From positions 1-11,493 of the forward strand of contig JAJTCR010000036.1 of the NCBI GenBank assembly GCA_021325695.1: 11,493 nucleotides of DNA. The letters run 5' to 3'. This document shows positions 1-10,323 of the stretch, one piece after another. A model generated the notes under the pieces. That model had not been told where the DNA came from, searched no databases, and saw nothing but the letters and a program-made list of their open reading frames with translations. The position numbers and the translations under genes are program-made. This stretch comes from Steroidobacteraceae bacterium (GTDB taxonomy: Bacteria; Pseudomonadota; Gammaproteobacteria; Steroidobacterales; Steroidobacteraceae). The stretch's first letter is position 1; every line of letters starts with the position of its first letter.

Positions 1-2474
<2,474 letters not shown>

Positions 2475-2480
2475 GGCAGA

Positions 2481-2606
2481 AGTGTCTGGTGTTCAGTGTC
2501 TGGCGGTTAGTAGGAACGAAGCATCCAGCGGCGGCGAGAGCGAATAGCAGGAGGGCCCCCGACGGTGGCGCTCCTACTAGACACTAGACACTATTCACTA
2601 GACACT
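2481..2606. repeat. Nested inverted-repeat intergenic element (MITE- or REP-like)
   Basis: The prpC-acnD gap is almost wholly filled by a palindromic element. The outer arms are 23 bp, at 2481-2503 and 2584-2606, and match 18 of 23 when one is reverse-complemented. Each arm contains AGTGTCT twice. The right side also carries CTAGACACT three times (2577-2585, 2584-2592, 2598-2606). An inner 8-bp arm, TAGTAGGA (2508-2515), pairs with TCCTACTA (2572-2579). The core is GC-rich. On the minus strand it begins TAGTAGGAGCG, which resembles GTAGGAGCG-type intergenic repeats known from Gammaproteobacteria; that resemblance is from memory. There is no coding capacity. It could be a non-autonomous mobile element, a REP/BIME unit or an mRNA-level hairpin between prpC and acnD. 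Confidence 0.65.
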
Positions 2607-2611
2607 TTCTC

Positions 2612-3784
2612 TCAGCGCTTCGCGATCGGCACGAACGTGCGATCTTCCGGGCCCGTGTAGTTCGCGCTCGGCCGGATGATCTTGCCGTCGATGCGCTGCT
2701 CGATCACGTGCGCACTCCACCCGGTCGTGCGCGCAATCACGAACAGCGGCGTGAACATCGCGGTGGGGATGCCCATCACGTGGTATGAGACCGCGCTGAA
2801 CCAGTCGAGGTTGGGGAACATCTTCTTGACGTCCCACATGACGGTTTCGAGGCGGTCCGCAATGTCGAACAGCTTCGTGTCGCCCGCTTCCTGCGACAGG
2901 CGTCGCGCCACCTCCTTGATCACCTTGTTGCGCGGATCGCTGATCGTATAGACCGGATGGCCGAAGCCGATGATCACTTCCTTGCGCTCGACGCGCGCCC
3001 GGATGTCGGCTTCCGCCTCGTCGGGAGTGCCGTAACGCTGCTGGATCTCGAGGGCGGCTTCGTTCGCGCCGCCGTGCTTCGGGCCGCGCAGTGCGCCGAT
3101 GGCGCCCGTGATGCACGAATAGATGTCGGCACCCGTGCCGGCAATCACGCGCCCGGTGAACGTGGAGGCGTTGAACTCGTGCTCGGCGTAGAGGTTCAGC
3201 GACACGTGCATCGCCTTGACCCACGACGCGTGCGGTTGGCGACGATGCAGCAGGTGCAGGAAGTGACCACCGACGGAGTCGTCGTCGGTCTCCACCGTGA
3301 TCCGCAGGCCCGAATGGCTGAAGTGGTACCAGTAACAGAGCATCGAGCCGAGGCTCGCGATCAGCCGGTCGGCGATGTCGCGCGCACCGGCCGCGTTGTG
3401 ATCGTCCTTCTCGGGCAACGCGCAACCGAGCACCGAGGTGGCCGTGCGCAACACGTCCATCGGGTGGCTCGCGGCGGGCAGGGCCTCGAGGGCCTGGCGC
3501 ACCGGCACGGGCAAGCCCCGCAGTCGACGCAGCTTGTCCTTGTAACCCTTGAGCTCGGCGGCGTTCGGCAGGTTGCCGTGGATCAGCAGGTACGCGACTT
3601 CCTCGAATTCGGTCTGTTCCGCGAGGTCCAGGATGTCGTAGCCGCGGTAATGCAGGTCGTTCCCGCTGCGGCCGACCGTGCACAGCGCGGTGTTGCCGGC
3701 GGTGACGCCGGACAGCGCGACGGACTTCTTCGGCTTGAAACCGACGGCGGGTGTTTCGTGGGTCGGGGTGCTGCTGCTGCTCAT
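2612..3784 (-). CDS. prpC: 2-methylcitrate synthase
   Basis: This 390-residue citrate-synthase-family enzyme condenses propionyl-CoA with oxaloacetate to give 2-methylcitrate, the entry step of the cytoplasmic methylcitrate cycle. The family's three catalytic residues are visible: H237 (GPKHGGAN), H276 (GFGHPVYT) and D327 (NLDWFSA). The early LHYRGYDI segment and the C-terminal RPSANYTGPEDR segment are typical of PrpC, and the length is that of PrpC rather than the longer hexameric GltA. The ATG at 3782-3784 starts a long hydrophilic lead that reaches the conserved fold by about residue 20; no strong Shine-Dalgarno precedes it. It follows prpB by 48 nt, so co-transcription is likely. Some side activity on acetyl-CoA is common in the family and cannot be judged here. 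The call is firm because of both sequence and neighbours. Confidence 0.96.
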   Translation of the reverse strand: MSSSSTPTHETPAVGFKPKKSVALSGVTAGNTALCTVGRSGNDLHYRGYDILDLAEQTEFEEVAYLLIHGNLPNAAELKGYKDKLRRLRGLPVPVRQALEALPAASHPMDVLRTATSVLGCALPEKDDHNAAGARDIADRLIASLGSMLCYWYHFSHSGLRITVETDDDSVGGHFLHLLHRRQPHASWVKAMHVSLNLYAEHEFNASTFTGRVIAGTGADIYSCITGAIGALRGPKHGGANEAALEIQQRYGTPDEAEADIRARVERKEVIIGFGHPVYTISDPRNKVIKEVARRLSQEAGDTKLFDIADRLETVMWDVKKMFPNLDWFSAVSYHVMGIPTAMFTPLFVIARTTGWSAHVIEQRIDGKIIRPSANYTGPEDRTFVPIAKR

Positions 3785-3832
3785 GGCTTCGCTCTCGTCC
3801 AGAAGGGTTCGTCGTGGCGGCGTGGCCCCGGC

Positions 3833-4753
3833 TTACCTGGCAGGCGCTTCGCGCGCAAAGAGTTCGTCGAGTTTGCGCTCGTACTCGTGGTAGCCGAGCA
3901 CCTCGTAGAGCTCTGCCCGCGTCTGCATGCACGCGGTCACGCCCTGCTGCGTGCCTTCCTTGCGCAGCGCGCCGTAGACCGACTCGGCCGCCTTCGACAT
4001 GGCGCGGAAGGCCGAGAGCGGATAGAGCACGAGTTGGACACCGGTGCTCGCGAGCTCGTCCACCGTGAACAGCGGCGTCTTGCCGAACTCGGTGATGTTG
4101 GCGAGCACCGGCACCTTCACGAACGACGTGAACTGCCGGTACTCGTCCAGCGTGGTGAGCGCCTCGGCGAAGATCATGTCCGCGCCCGCCTCGACGTACT
4201 GCATCGCGCGGTCGATCGCGGCCTGCTGGCCCTCGACCGCATGCGCATCGGTGCGCGCCATGAGCACGAACTGCTGGTCGGTCCGCCCGTCGACCGCCGC
4301 CTTGATGCGGTCGGCCATCTCGTCGGCGGTCACGAGCGCCTTGCCGGGCCGGTGGCCGCACCGCTTGGCCTGCACCTGGTCCTCGAGGTGGCAGCCCGCC
4401 GCGCCGGACTTGACCAGGTCGGCGACGGTCCGGGAGATGTTGAAGGCCGCTCCCCAGCCCGTGTCCGCATCGACCAGCAACGGCAACGCGGTGGCGGAGG
4501 TGATGCGGCGAACGTCTTCACAGACGTCGTTGAGGCTCGTGATGCCGAGGTCGGGCAGTCCGAACGACGCATTGGCCACGCCGGCACCCGACAGGTAGAT
4601 CGCCCGGAACCCCGCCCGCTCGGCCAGCAGCGCCGAGAAAGCATTGACCGCGCCGACGACCTGCAGCGGATTCTCCTGCGCGAGGGCCGAGCGCAACCGC
4701 GCGCCGGCGGACGAAGTCGTGTTGTTTGCCATGTTGACCGGCATGAAGTGCAT
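3833..4753 (-). CDS. prpB: 2-methylisocitrate lyase
   Basis: This member of the isocitrate lyase/PEP mutase superfamily cleaves 2-methylisocitrate to pyruvate and succinate, the last step of the methylcitrate cycle. The protein is up to 306 residues, with a TIM-barrel pattern and Mg2+-site residues in VDADTGWG (94-101) and HLEDQ (122-126). The catalytic-cysteine loop KRCGHRPGK (130-138) has C132, and NITEFGKTP lies at 219-227. The DADTGWG form differs slightly from the GFGSS form of enteric PrpB. Three in-frame ATGs compete: 4753, 4744 and 4732. GGGA lies 9 nt before the 4744 codon, and alignment with family N-termini from memory favours 4744 or 4732; the longest form is given. prpB is first in the prpB-prpC-acnD run. 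No prpR-type regulator gene lies in the window. Confidence 0.95.
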   Translation of the reverse strand: MHFMPVNMANNTTSSAGARLRSALAQENPLQVVGAVNAFSALLAERAGFRAIYLSGAGVANASFGLPDLGITSLNDVCEDVRRITSATALPLLVDADTGWGAAFNISRTVADLVKSGAAGCHLEDQVQAKRCGHRPGKALVTADEMADRIKAAVDGRTDQQFVLMARTDAHAVEGQQAAIDRAMQYVEAGADMIFAEALTTLDEYRQFTSFVKVPVLANITEFGKTPLFTVDELASTGVQLVLYPLSAFRAMSKAAESVYGALRKEGTQQGVTACMQTRAELYEVLGYHEYERKLDELFAREAPAR

Positions 4754-4867
4754 TCCCGGGGTCGAGCCACGAGTGCCCGTTATTCTGCCCGTTTGCGCGC
4801 GCGGACGGGACCACGAAATCGGGCCAACGTCCGGCGGCGGGGCATCCGTCCGTGTGTGGTGAAACGT
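4754..4867 (-). other. Intergenic region upstream of prpB
   Basis: These 114 bp between the atoE stop codon and prpB are where a prp promoter would be expected. On the minus strand there is an AT-richer patch, AGAATAACG, about 30 nt before the first prpB ATG, that could be part of a -10 element. I find no convincing -35 hexamer, no sigma-54 GG-N10-GC element that I would defend, and no strong terminator hairpin after atoE. Read-through from atoE into prpB is therefore possible. Confidence 0.35.
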
Positions 4868-6250
4868 TCAGTGCACGAACGTGAAGATCGTCACCCCTAC
4901 CGCGAACCAGAGCGCCGCATAGACCAGGCAGTGGCCGAAGATCTCGCGGAAATCGATCCGCGCGACCCCGGCCACGACGACGATCCAGAACGGCGCGAGC
5001 AGGTTGCCCATCTGGTCGCCGACGCCGATCGCGAGCAGCGCCTGCTGCGGGGTTGCACCGAGCTGCGCCGCGGCCGTGACCGTCACGAACCCCTGGATGA
5101 TCCACTGCCCGCCGCTCGACGGCACGAAGATAGCGATCAGCGAGGCGCCGATCGCCGTGAGCAGCGGGAACGTCAGCGGCGTCGCGATGGCGGCGAACGA
5201 CTGCGCGAACCACGGGCCGACGCTCGTGAACTGCAGCACGCCCGCGACGCCGCCGTAGAGCTGGTAGAGCAGGATCACTCGCCAGCACGGGACGACCGCG
5301 TCGTTCATGGCCCGCGAAAGGCTCGCGAAATTGCGCTGGAGCAGCAACGCGACGATCGCCAGCACGACGATCATCGAGTTGATGTCGAGGTTCGCGCGCT
5401 CGTGCCCGAAGTGGTAAACGAGCCAGGCGCCGAGTGCGAGGCACAGCAGCCGCGGAAACAGGGTGGTGCGCTCCGTCCAGCCCGAGAACCCGGCCTGCGA
5501 CGGCGATTCGCCCATCGACGCGGGTGCGCCGGAGACCAGCGCCGCGGTGGTCGGGAAGGCCGAGACCGGTCGCACGACCCGCGGCATGAGCGCGTTCGCC
5601 ATGAACGCGAGCGCCGTCGGGAAGACGACGATGACCAGGATCGCCGGCAGCGAGCCGATCGTCGTGCCGAGGGGCAGCACGCCGGTCAGGTTTTCCAGGA
5701 AGTGCCCGGACGTCGCCATCAGCAGCGCCGCGGAGGACGAGAGTCCGAACTGCCACACGGACCCTGCCGCGTAACAGGTCGCGAGCATCAGCGGGAAATC
5801 CACGTCGATGCCCTTGCGCTCGGCGGCGTCGCAGAAATACACCGCGATCAACGGGCTCAGCGCGAGCGACAGGCCCCAGTAGAGGTAGCTGACGGCCGAC
5901 GTCACGGCGATCGCGATCGCGATCACCTGCAGGCGTGAGGTCGGCCGGCCGGCCATCGCGCGAGCGAAACGGCGGAAGCCGTCGGAGGTGCTGATCACGC
6001 CGCTCAGCAGCAGCACCAGCGTCATCTGCATGCTGAAGGGCAGCAGCATCCAGAGCCCGCGGTACCAGGCGTCGACGCTGTCGACCAGCGGATCGCCGCG
6101 CCACGTTGCGAGCGCGACCAGCAAGAACAGCATGATGACCGCCGTGGCGGTCGCGTCGGGTACGAAACTGCCCGCACGCTGGGCGAACTGCTCGATGCGT
6201 GCGCGCACGCTCGCCCGCGGCGCCGCTCGCGGCCCGGTCTCGCTCGACAC
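4868..6250 (-). CDS. AtoE-family short-chain fatty acid transporter
   Basis: This 460-residue inner-membrane permease has about ten to twelve hydrophobic segments spread over residues 32-459, with a basic, hydrophilic N-terminus. It matches the short-chain fatty acid transporter (AtoE) family through FVPSSGGQW (375-383), GDQMGNLLAPFW (411-422) and YLYWGLSLALSP (122-133). The family is thought to carry short acids such as butyrate or acetoacetate; exact substrates are poorly established. The start chosen is GTG at 6248-6250, because GGAGG sits six nucleotides upstream. An in-frame ATG at 6301 would add 17 arginine-rich residues and has less support. The gene lies 114 bp upstream of prpB on the same strand, so propionate is a reasonable candidate substrate, but that is inferred from position only. 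It could have its own transcript or lead into the prp genes. Confidence 0.88.
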   Translation of the reverse strand: MSSETGPRAAPRASVRARIEQFAQRAGSFVPDATATAVIMLFLLVALATWRGDPLVDSVDAWYRGLWMLLPFSMQMTLVLLLSGVISTSDGFRRFARAMAGRPTSRLQVIAIAIAVTSAVSYLYWGLSLALSPLIAVYFCDAAERKGIDVDFPLMLATCYAAGSVWQFGLSSSAALLMATSGHFLENLTGVLPLGTTIGSLPAILVIVVFPTALAFMANALMPRVVRPVSAFPTTAALVSGAPASMGESPSQAGFSGWTERTTLFPRLLCLALGAWLVYHFGHERANLDINSMIVVLAIVALLLQRNFASLSRAMNDAVVPCWRVILLYQLYGGVAGVLQFTSVGPWFAQSFAAIATPLTFPLLTAIGASLIAIFVPSSGGQWIIQGFVTVTAAAQLGATPQQALLAIGVGDQMGNLLAPFWIVVVAGVARIDFREIFGHCLVYAALWFAVGVTIFTFVH

Positions 6251-6256
6251 GTGTGA

Positions 6257-6261
6257 CCTCC
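6257..6261 (-). promoter_or_regulatory. Shine-Dalgarno site deciding the atoE-like start
   Basis: The minus strand reads GGAGG, then a 6-nt spacer TCACAC, then GTG (6248-6250). This is the clearest ribosome binding site in the window and is the reason for preferring the GTG over the ATG at 6301. Confidence 0.8.
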
Positions 6262-6269
6262 CCCGGAGA

Positions 6270-6285
6270 GCGGGCGGAAGCCCGC
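6270..6285 (-). other. Hairpin just upstream of the atoE-like ribosome binding site
   Basis: A perfect 6-bp GC stem (GCGGGC / GCCCGC) with a 4-nt loop (TTCC on the minus strand) ends 8 nt before the GGAGG. No T-run follows, so it is a poor terminator for cysNC, which ends about 80 nt earlier. It may be a 5' leader structure of the transporter mRNA, or chance in GC-rich DNA. The rest of the 114-bp gap (6251-6364) shows nothing else I can support. Confidence 0.35.
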
Positions 6286-6364
6286 GCCTGCCGTCGGCCA
6301 CACTCTAGCGATCTGGCCGCCCCCGCGCTAAGCCCCGGGTGCGGAACCTCAGGGTGCGCGAGGC

Positions 6365-8275
6365 TCAGGCCTGCGCGCTCAGCCAGCCGCCTCGCTGCAG
6401 GTATTCGACGATCGCCTCGGCGGACTGCTCCGGCGTGTTCCTCGTCGTGTCGACGTAGATCTCCGGTGTCTCCGGCGCCTCGTACGGCGAGTCGATGCCG
6501 GTGAAGTTCTTGAGCTCCCCCCGGCGCGCCTTCTTGTACAACCCCTTCGGGTCGCGTGTCTCGGCGACGGTGATCGGCGTGTCGACGTGCACCTCGTGGA
6601 ACTCGCCCTCGTCGAACAGCGCGCGCGCCATGCGCCGCTCGGCGCGGAACGGCGAGATGAACGACACGAGCACGATCAGACCGGCGTCGACCATCAGCCT
6701 CGACACTTCGGAGACGCGGCGGATGTTCTCGACGCGGTCGGCGTCGGTGAAGCCGAGGTCGCGGTTCAACCCGTGGCGCACGTTGTCGCCGTCGAGCATG
6801 TACGTGTGCTTGCCGAGCGCGTGGAGCTTCTTCTCGACCAGGTTCGCGATCGTCGACTTGCCGGCGCCGGAGAGGCCGGTGAGCCACAGCACCGCCGGCC
6901 GCTGGCCCTTGATCGCGGCGCGCGACTTGCGGTTCACGTCGAGCGCCTGCCAATGGATGTTCTGCGAGCGGCGCAGCGCGAAGTGGATCATGCCGGCGCC
7001 GACCGTCGAGTTCGACAGCCGATCGATCAGGATGAACGAGCCGGTCTCCCGGCAGACCGCGTACGAATCGAACGCGATCGGCTGGTCGAGCGAGAGGTTG
7101 CAGACCCCGATCTCGTTGAGCTCGAGCTTCTTCGCGGCCAGGTGCTCGAGCGTGTTGACGTTGACCTTGTACTTGGGCTCGGTGATGGTCGCCGACACCT
7201 GTTTCGTGCCCGTCTTGAGCCAGTAGGGCCGGCCGGGCAGCATCGGCTCGTCCGACATCCAGACCACCACGGCTTCGAACTGGTCGGCGACGCCGGGCAG
7301 GTCGTCGGGTCGCGCAATCACGTCGCCACGGCTGATGTCGATCTCGTCGGCGAGCGTGAGCGTGATCGACTGGCCGGCTATCGCGCCTTCCAGGTCACCG
7401 TCCATCGTGACCAGGCGCGTCACGGTGCTCTCGCGTCCCGAAGGCAGCACGCGCACCCGGTCGCCGGGCTTGACCATGCCGCTCGCGATCGTGCCAGCAA
7501 AGCCCCGGAAGTCCAGGTTAGGGCGGTTCACCCATTGCACCGGCATGCGCAACGGCCGGTGCTGCGCCTGGTCCTCGATCTCCACGGTTTCGAGGTATCC
7601 CATCAGCGTGGGGCCGTGGTACCAGGCCGTGTGCTCCGACGGCGAGGTGATGTTGTCGCCCCGAAGTCCCGAGACCGGGATCGCGACGAACTGCTCGAGC
7701 CCGATCTGCTTCGCGAACTCCCGGTAGTCGTCGACGATCCTGTCGAACGTCTCCTCGGCGTAGCCGACGAGGTCCATCTTGTTGATCGCGAGCACGATCT
7801 TGCGGATGCCGATCAGCGACACGAGGTAGCTGTGACGGCGCGTCTGCGTGAGCACGCCCTTGCGCGCGTCGATCAGGATCACCGCAAGGTCGGCCGTCGA
7901 GGCGCCCGTGACCATGTTGCGCGTGTACTGCTCGTGGCCCGGCGTGTCGGCGACGATGAATTTGCGCTTGTCGGTCGAGAAGAAGCGGTAGGCAACGTCG
8001 ATCGTGATGCCCTGCTCGCGCTCGGCCGCGAGGCCGTCGACGAGCAGCGCGAAATCGAGGTCGCCGCCCTGCGTGCCGATCTTCTTCGAGTCCGCCTCGA
8101 GCGCCGCGAGCTGGTCCTCGAAGATCATCTTCGAGTCGTAGAGCAGGCGGCCGATCAGCGTGCTCTTGCCGTCGTCCACGCTGCCGCACGTGATGAACCG
8201 CAGCAGGCTCTTGTGCTCGTGCTGGTGAAGGTACGCCTCGATGTCCTGGGCGATCAGGTCGGAGATGTGCGCCAT
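6365..8275 (-). CDS. cysNC: Bifunctional sulfate adenylyltransferase subunit 1 / APS kinase (CysN-CysC fusion)
   Basis: This 636-residue cytoplasmic enzyme catalyses two steps of sulfate activation. Residues 1 to about 435 are the CysN GTPase subunit of ATP sulfurylase, which drives APS synthesis with CysD. The G1 motif GSVDDGKST (31-39), G3 DTPGH (110-114) and G4 NKMD (165-168) are intact and are followed by EF-Tu-like beta-barrel domains. Residues about 455-636 are the CysC APS kinase, which makes PAPS: P-loop GLSGAGKST (467-475), DGDNVR (495-500), FISPFR (539-544) and DPKGLYKKAR (575-584). This fused arrangement is known in Pseudomonas and Xanthomonas relatives. The start ATG (8273-8275) lies 2 nt after the cysD stop, suggesting translational coupling, and MAHISDLIAQ fits family N-termini. 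The frame is also open upstream into the broken cysD, so a larger fusion product is formally possible. Confidence 0.96.
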   Translation of the reverse strand: MAHISDLIAQDIEAYLHQHEHKSLLRFITCGSVDDGKSTLIGRLLYDSKMIFEDQLAALEADSKKIGTQGGDLDFALLVDGLAAEREQGITIDVAYRFFSTDKRKFIVADTPGHEQYTRNMVTGASTADLAVILIDARKGVLTQTRRHSYLVSLIGIRKIVLAINKMDLVGYAEETFDRIVDDYREFAKQIGLEQFVAIPVSGLRGDNITSPSEHTAWYHGPTLMGYLETVEIEDQAQHRPLRMPVQWVNRPNLDFRGFAGTIASGMVKPGDRVRVLPSGRESTVTRLVTMDGDLEGAIAGQSITLTLADEIDISRGDVIARPDDLPGVADQFEAVVVWMSDEPMLPGRPYWLKTGTKQVSATITEPKYKVNVNTLEHLAAKKLELNEIGVCNLSLDQPIAFDSYAVCRETGSFILIDRLSNSTVGAGMIHFALRRSQNIHWQALDVNRKSRAAIKGQRPAVLWLTGLSGAGKSTIANLVEKKLHALGKHTYMLDGDNVRHGLNRDLGFTDADRVENIRRVSEVSRLMVDAGLIVLVSFISPFRAERRMARALFDEGEFHEVHVDTPITVAETRDPKGLYKKARRGELKNFTGIDSPYEAPETPEIYVDTTRNTPEQSAEAIVEYLQRGGWLSAQA

Positions 8276-8277
8276 GA

Positions 8278-9310
8278 TCAGAAATACCCTTCCTGCTTCT
8301 TCTTCTCCATGGACGCCGACTGGTCGTGGTCGATCACGCGGCCCTGCCGCTCCGAGGTCGTCGTGAGCAGCATTTCCTGGATGATCTTGGTGAGCGTGTC
8401 GGCGTTGCTTTCGATCGCGCCCGTGAGCGGGTAACAGCCGAGCGTGCGGAAGCGCACCCTTTTCAGCATCGGCTGTTCGCCCGGATAGAGCGGCATGCGG
8501 TCGTCGTCGACCATGATCAGCGTGCCGTTGCGCTCGACGACCGGTCGCTCGGCCGCCAGGTAGAGCGGCACGATCGGCAGGTCGTTCAGGTAGATGTACT
8601 GCCAGATGTCGAGCTCGGTCCAGTTCGACATCGGGAACACGCGCAGGCTCTCGCCCTTGTGCATGCGCGTGTTGTAGAGACATCGGGAACACGCGCAGGC
8701 TCTCGCCCTTGTGCATGCGCGTGTTGTAGAGGGACCAGAGCTCCGGGCGCTGGTTCTTCGGGTCCCACCGGTGCTGCGCACTGCGGAACGAGAACACGCG
8801 CTCCTTCGCGCGGCTCTTTTCCTCGTCGCGGCGGCCGCCGCCGAACGCGGCGTCGAACCCGTACTTATCGAGCGCCTGCTTGAGCGCCTGGGTCTTCATC
8901 ACGTCGGTGTGGATCGCCGAGCCGTGCGTGAACGGGTTGATGCCCTGCTCGACGCCGTCCGGGTTCGTGTAGACGATCAGCTGCAGGTTGTACTTTTTCG
9001 TGATCTCGCTGCGCAGCTGGTACATCGCCTTGAATTTCCACAGCGTGTCCACGTGCAGCAGCGGGAAAGGCGGGGTCGCCGGGTAGAACGCCTTGAGCGC
9101 GACGTGCAGCATCGCGGCGCTGTCCTTGCCGATCGAATAGAGCATGACGGGTCGGTCGCACTCGGCGACCACCTCGCGCATGATCTGGATGCTCTCGGCC
9201 TCCAGGCGCTGGATGTGCGTCAGGCGCTCCGGGGTCACGAGGGGCTTCGACTTGGCGGCCTCCGCGAGCGACGTGTGCCGCGGGGCAGAAAGGGTTCCGG
9301 TGTTCGTCAT
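8278..9310 (-). pseudogene. cysD: Sulfate adenylyltransferase subunit 2 CysD, frameshifted by a 52-bp tandem duplication
   Basis: CysD is the catalytic PP-loop subunit of ATP sulfurylase (ATP + sulfate to APS + PPi). Both halves are well conserved. The 5' half contains the PP-loop SIGKDS (59-64), HVDTLWKFK (86-94) and FGGGRRDEEKSRAKER (156-171). The 3' half contains NWTELDIWQYI, PLYLAAERP, RFRTLGCYPLTGA and the terminal QEGYF. They lie in different frames because 8627-8678 is an exact copy of 8679-8730, and 52 is not a multiple of three. Removing one copy restores a continuous 326-residue CysD, longer than the 302-residue enteric protein mainly at the N-terminus. As written, the 5' frame leaves CysD after residue 211 and runs through 134 missense codons in frame into cysNC. 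The ATG overlaps the acuI-like stop in an ATGA. It may be a true mutation, a reversible duplication or an assembly error. Confidence 0.9.
8627..8731. repeat. Perfect 52-bp tandem duplication within cysD
   Basis: Two head-to-tail copies (8627-8678 and 8679-8730) are identical base for base, and the match extends one base into 8731. The unit begins GACATCGGGAACACG and ends GTGTTGTAGA. It encodes the conserved CysD stretch LYNTRMHKGESLRVFPM. The absence of any divergence points to a very recent event or an assembly artefact. Confidence 0.97.
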
Positions 9311-10323
9311 GGGGCCTGTTTCGAAATTTTCACGACGGTACGGCCTGTGACCCGTCCTGTCATGTAGTCGGCGAACTGCAACGGCAGTTCGTCGAAACTC
9401 ACGAGTCTGTCAGCGATTCGGTGAAGCTTTGTCGGGCGCAGATCGGTCGCGATGCGGTTCCAGACGTCGAGCCGCACGTCGCGCGGCGTGGCCGACGAAT
9501 TGATCCCGAGCAGGTTCACGCCGCGCAGAATGAAGGGCATCACCGTCGTCCGGAGGTCCGGACTGCCGGCGAGGCCGATGCTCGCGATGTTGCCCCAGAA
9601 ATCGACCGTCCGTGTCAGCCACGTGAGCATGTCGCCGCCGACGTTGTCGACGGCCCCCGCCCACCGTACGGCTTCGAGCGGTCTCGACCCGAAGTCGAGT
9701 TCCTGTCGGCGCAGGATCGTCGTCACGCCCAGCTCGCGCAGGTAATCGTCGGCCTCGGTCTTGCCGCTGACCGCGACCACGTCGTAGCCGCGGCCGGCGA
9801 GCATGTTGACGGCGAGGCTGCCGACGCCCCCGGTCGCACCGGTCACGACGACTGGCCCCTTCTCCGGCGCCTGTCCGTTCTGCTCCATGCGATGGATCGC
9901 GAGCGCCGCGGTGAACCCGGCGGTGCCGAGCCGCATCGCGTCCTGCTCGCTGATGCCCTCGGGCAGCGGGATGACCCAGTCGCCCTGCACCCTCGAATAC
10001 TCGGAGTAACCCCCGTCCTGGGTCTCGCTCAGGCCACAGCCCGTCACGAGCACTTTCTGGCCGGGCGCAAACCGCGGGTCGGCCGAACTGACGACGTCCC
10101 CGGCCAGGTCGATCCCGCCTGCCAGCGGGTACTTGCGCAGGATCGGCGCGGTGCCGGTCGCGGCGAGCGCGTCCTTGTAGTTGATGTCGGAATAGCTCAC
10201 GCGGACGACGACGTCGCCCGTGGTGAGGTCGTCCAGCGTGACCTGGTCGAACCGTGCGGTGATCTTGCCGTCGGCGCGGTGAATCCGGAAGGCGGTGAAC
10301 GGGGTCACTGCCTGGACAGCCAT
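9307..10323 (-). CDS. acuI: YhdH/AcuI-type NADPH-dependent acryloyl-CoA reductase (MDR family)
   Basis: This 338-residue medium-chain dehydrogenase/reductase without zinc-site cysteines belongs to the YhdH/YhfP/AcuI group. Characterised members reduce acryloyl-CoA to propionyl-CoA with NADPH, detoxifying acrylate or its CoA ester in the cytosol. Visible features are SDINYKDALA (45-54), PLAGGIDLAG (66-75), GTAGFTAALAI (133-143), the nucleotide-binding loop TGATGGVGS (161-169), VVAVSGK (182-188) and TTVMPFILRGVNLLGI (259-274), all typical of YhdH. The ATG at 10321-10323 follows AGGGG at 8-nt spacing and overlaps the preceding gene by 19 nt. Its stop overlaps the cysD start (ATGA, 9307-9310). 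The product propionyl-CoA would feed the PrpC step encoded nearby. The subfamily call is strong; the physiological substrate is inferred, and other small enals or quinones remain possible. Confidence 0.85.
   Translation of the reverse strand: MAVQAVTPFTAFRIHRADGKITARFDQVTLDDLTTGDVVVRVSYSDINYKDALAATGTAPILRKYPLAGGIDLAGDVVSSADPRFAPGQKVLVTGCGLSETQDGGYSEYSRVQGDWVIPLPEGISEQDAMRLGTAGFTAALAIHRMEQNGQAPEKGPVVVTGATGGVGSLAVNMLAGRGYDVVAVSGKTEADDYLRELGVTTILRRQELDFGSRPLEAVRWAGAVDNVGGDMLTWLTRTVDFWGNIASIGLAGSPDLRTTVMPFILRGVNLLGINSSATPRDVRLDVWNRIATDLRPTKLHRIADRLVSFDELPLQFADYMTGRVTGRTVVKISKQAP

Noticed and set aside
2577..2606. TAGACACT repeats as a CRISPR array
   Set aside because: The units are 9 bp, overlapping or only 5 bp apart, with no spacers and no cas genes.
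2612..3784. Ordinary citrate synthase (gltA) instead of prpC
   Set aside because: Length, the C-terminal ANYTGPEDR segment and position between prpB and acnD all favour 2-methylcitrate synthase.
2957..5938. 993-codon plus-strand open frame
   Set aside because: It spans prpC, prpB and atoE in antisense. Its low-complexity Arg/Asp/Glu composition and lack of motifs mark it as a codon-bias shadow.
4518..6953. 811-codon minus-strand frame crossing cysNC, atoE and prpB
   Set aside because: It is out of frame with three recognisable genes and is extremely Arg/Ala/Gly rich.
6587..8434. 615-codon plus-strand open frame opposite cysNC
   Set aside because: It is the antisense of highly conserved CysN and CysC motifs and has shadow-like composition, with no domain.
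8627..8731. Programmed ribosomal frameshifting in cysD
   Set aside because: There is no slippery heptamer, and the frame change is fully explained by the exact 52-bp duplication.
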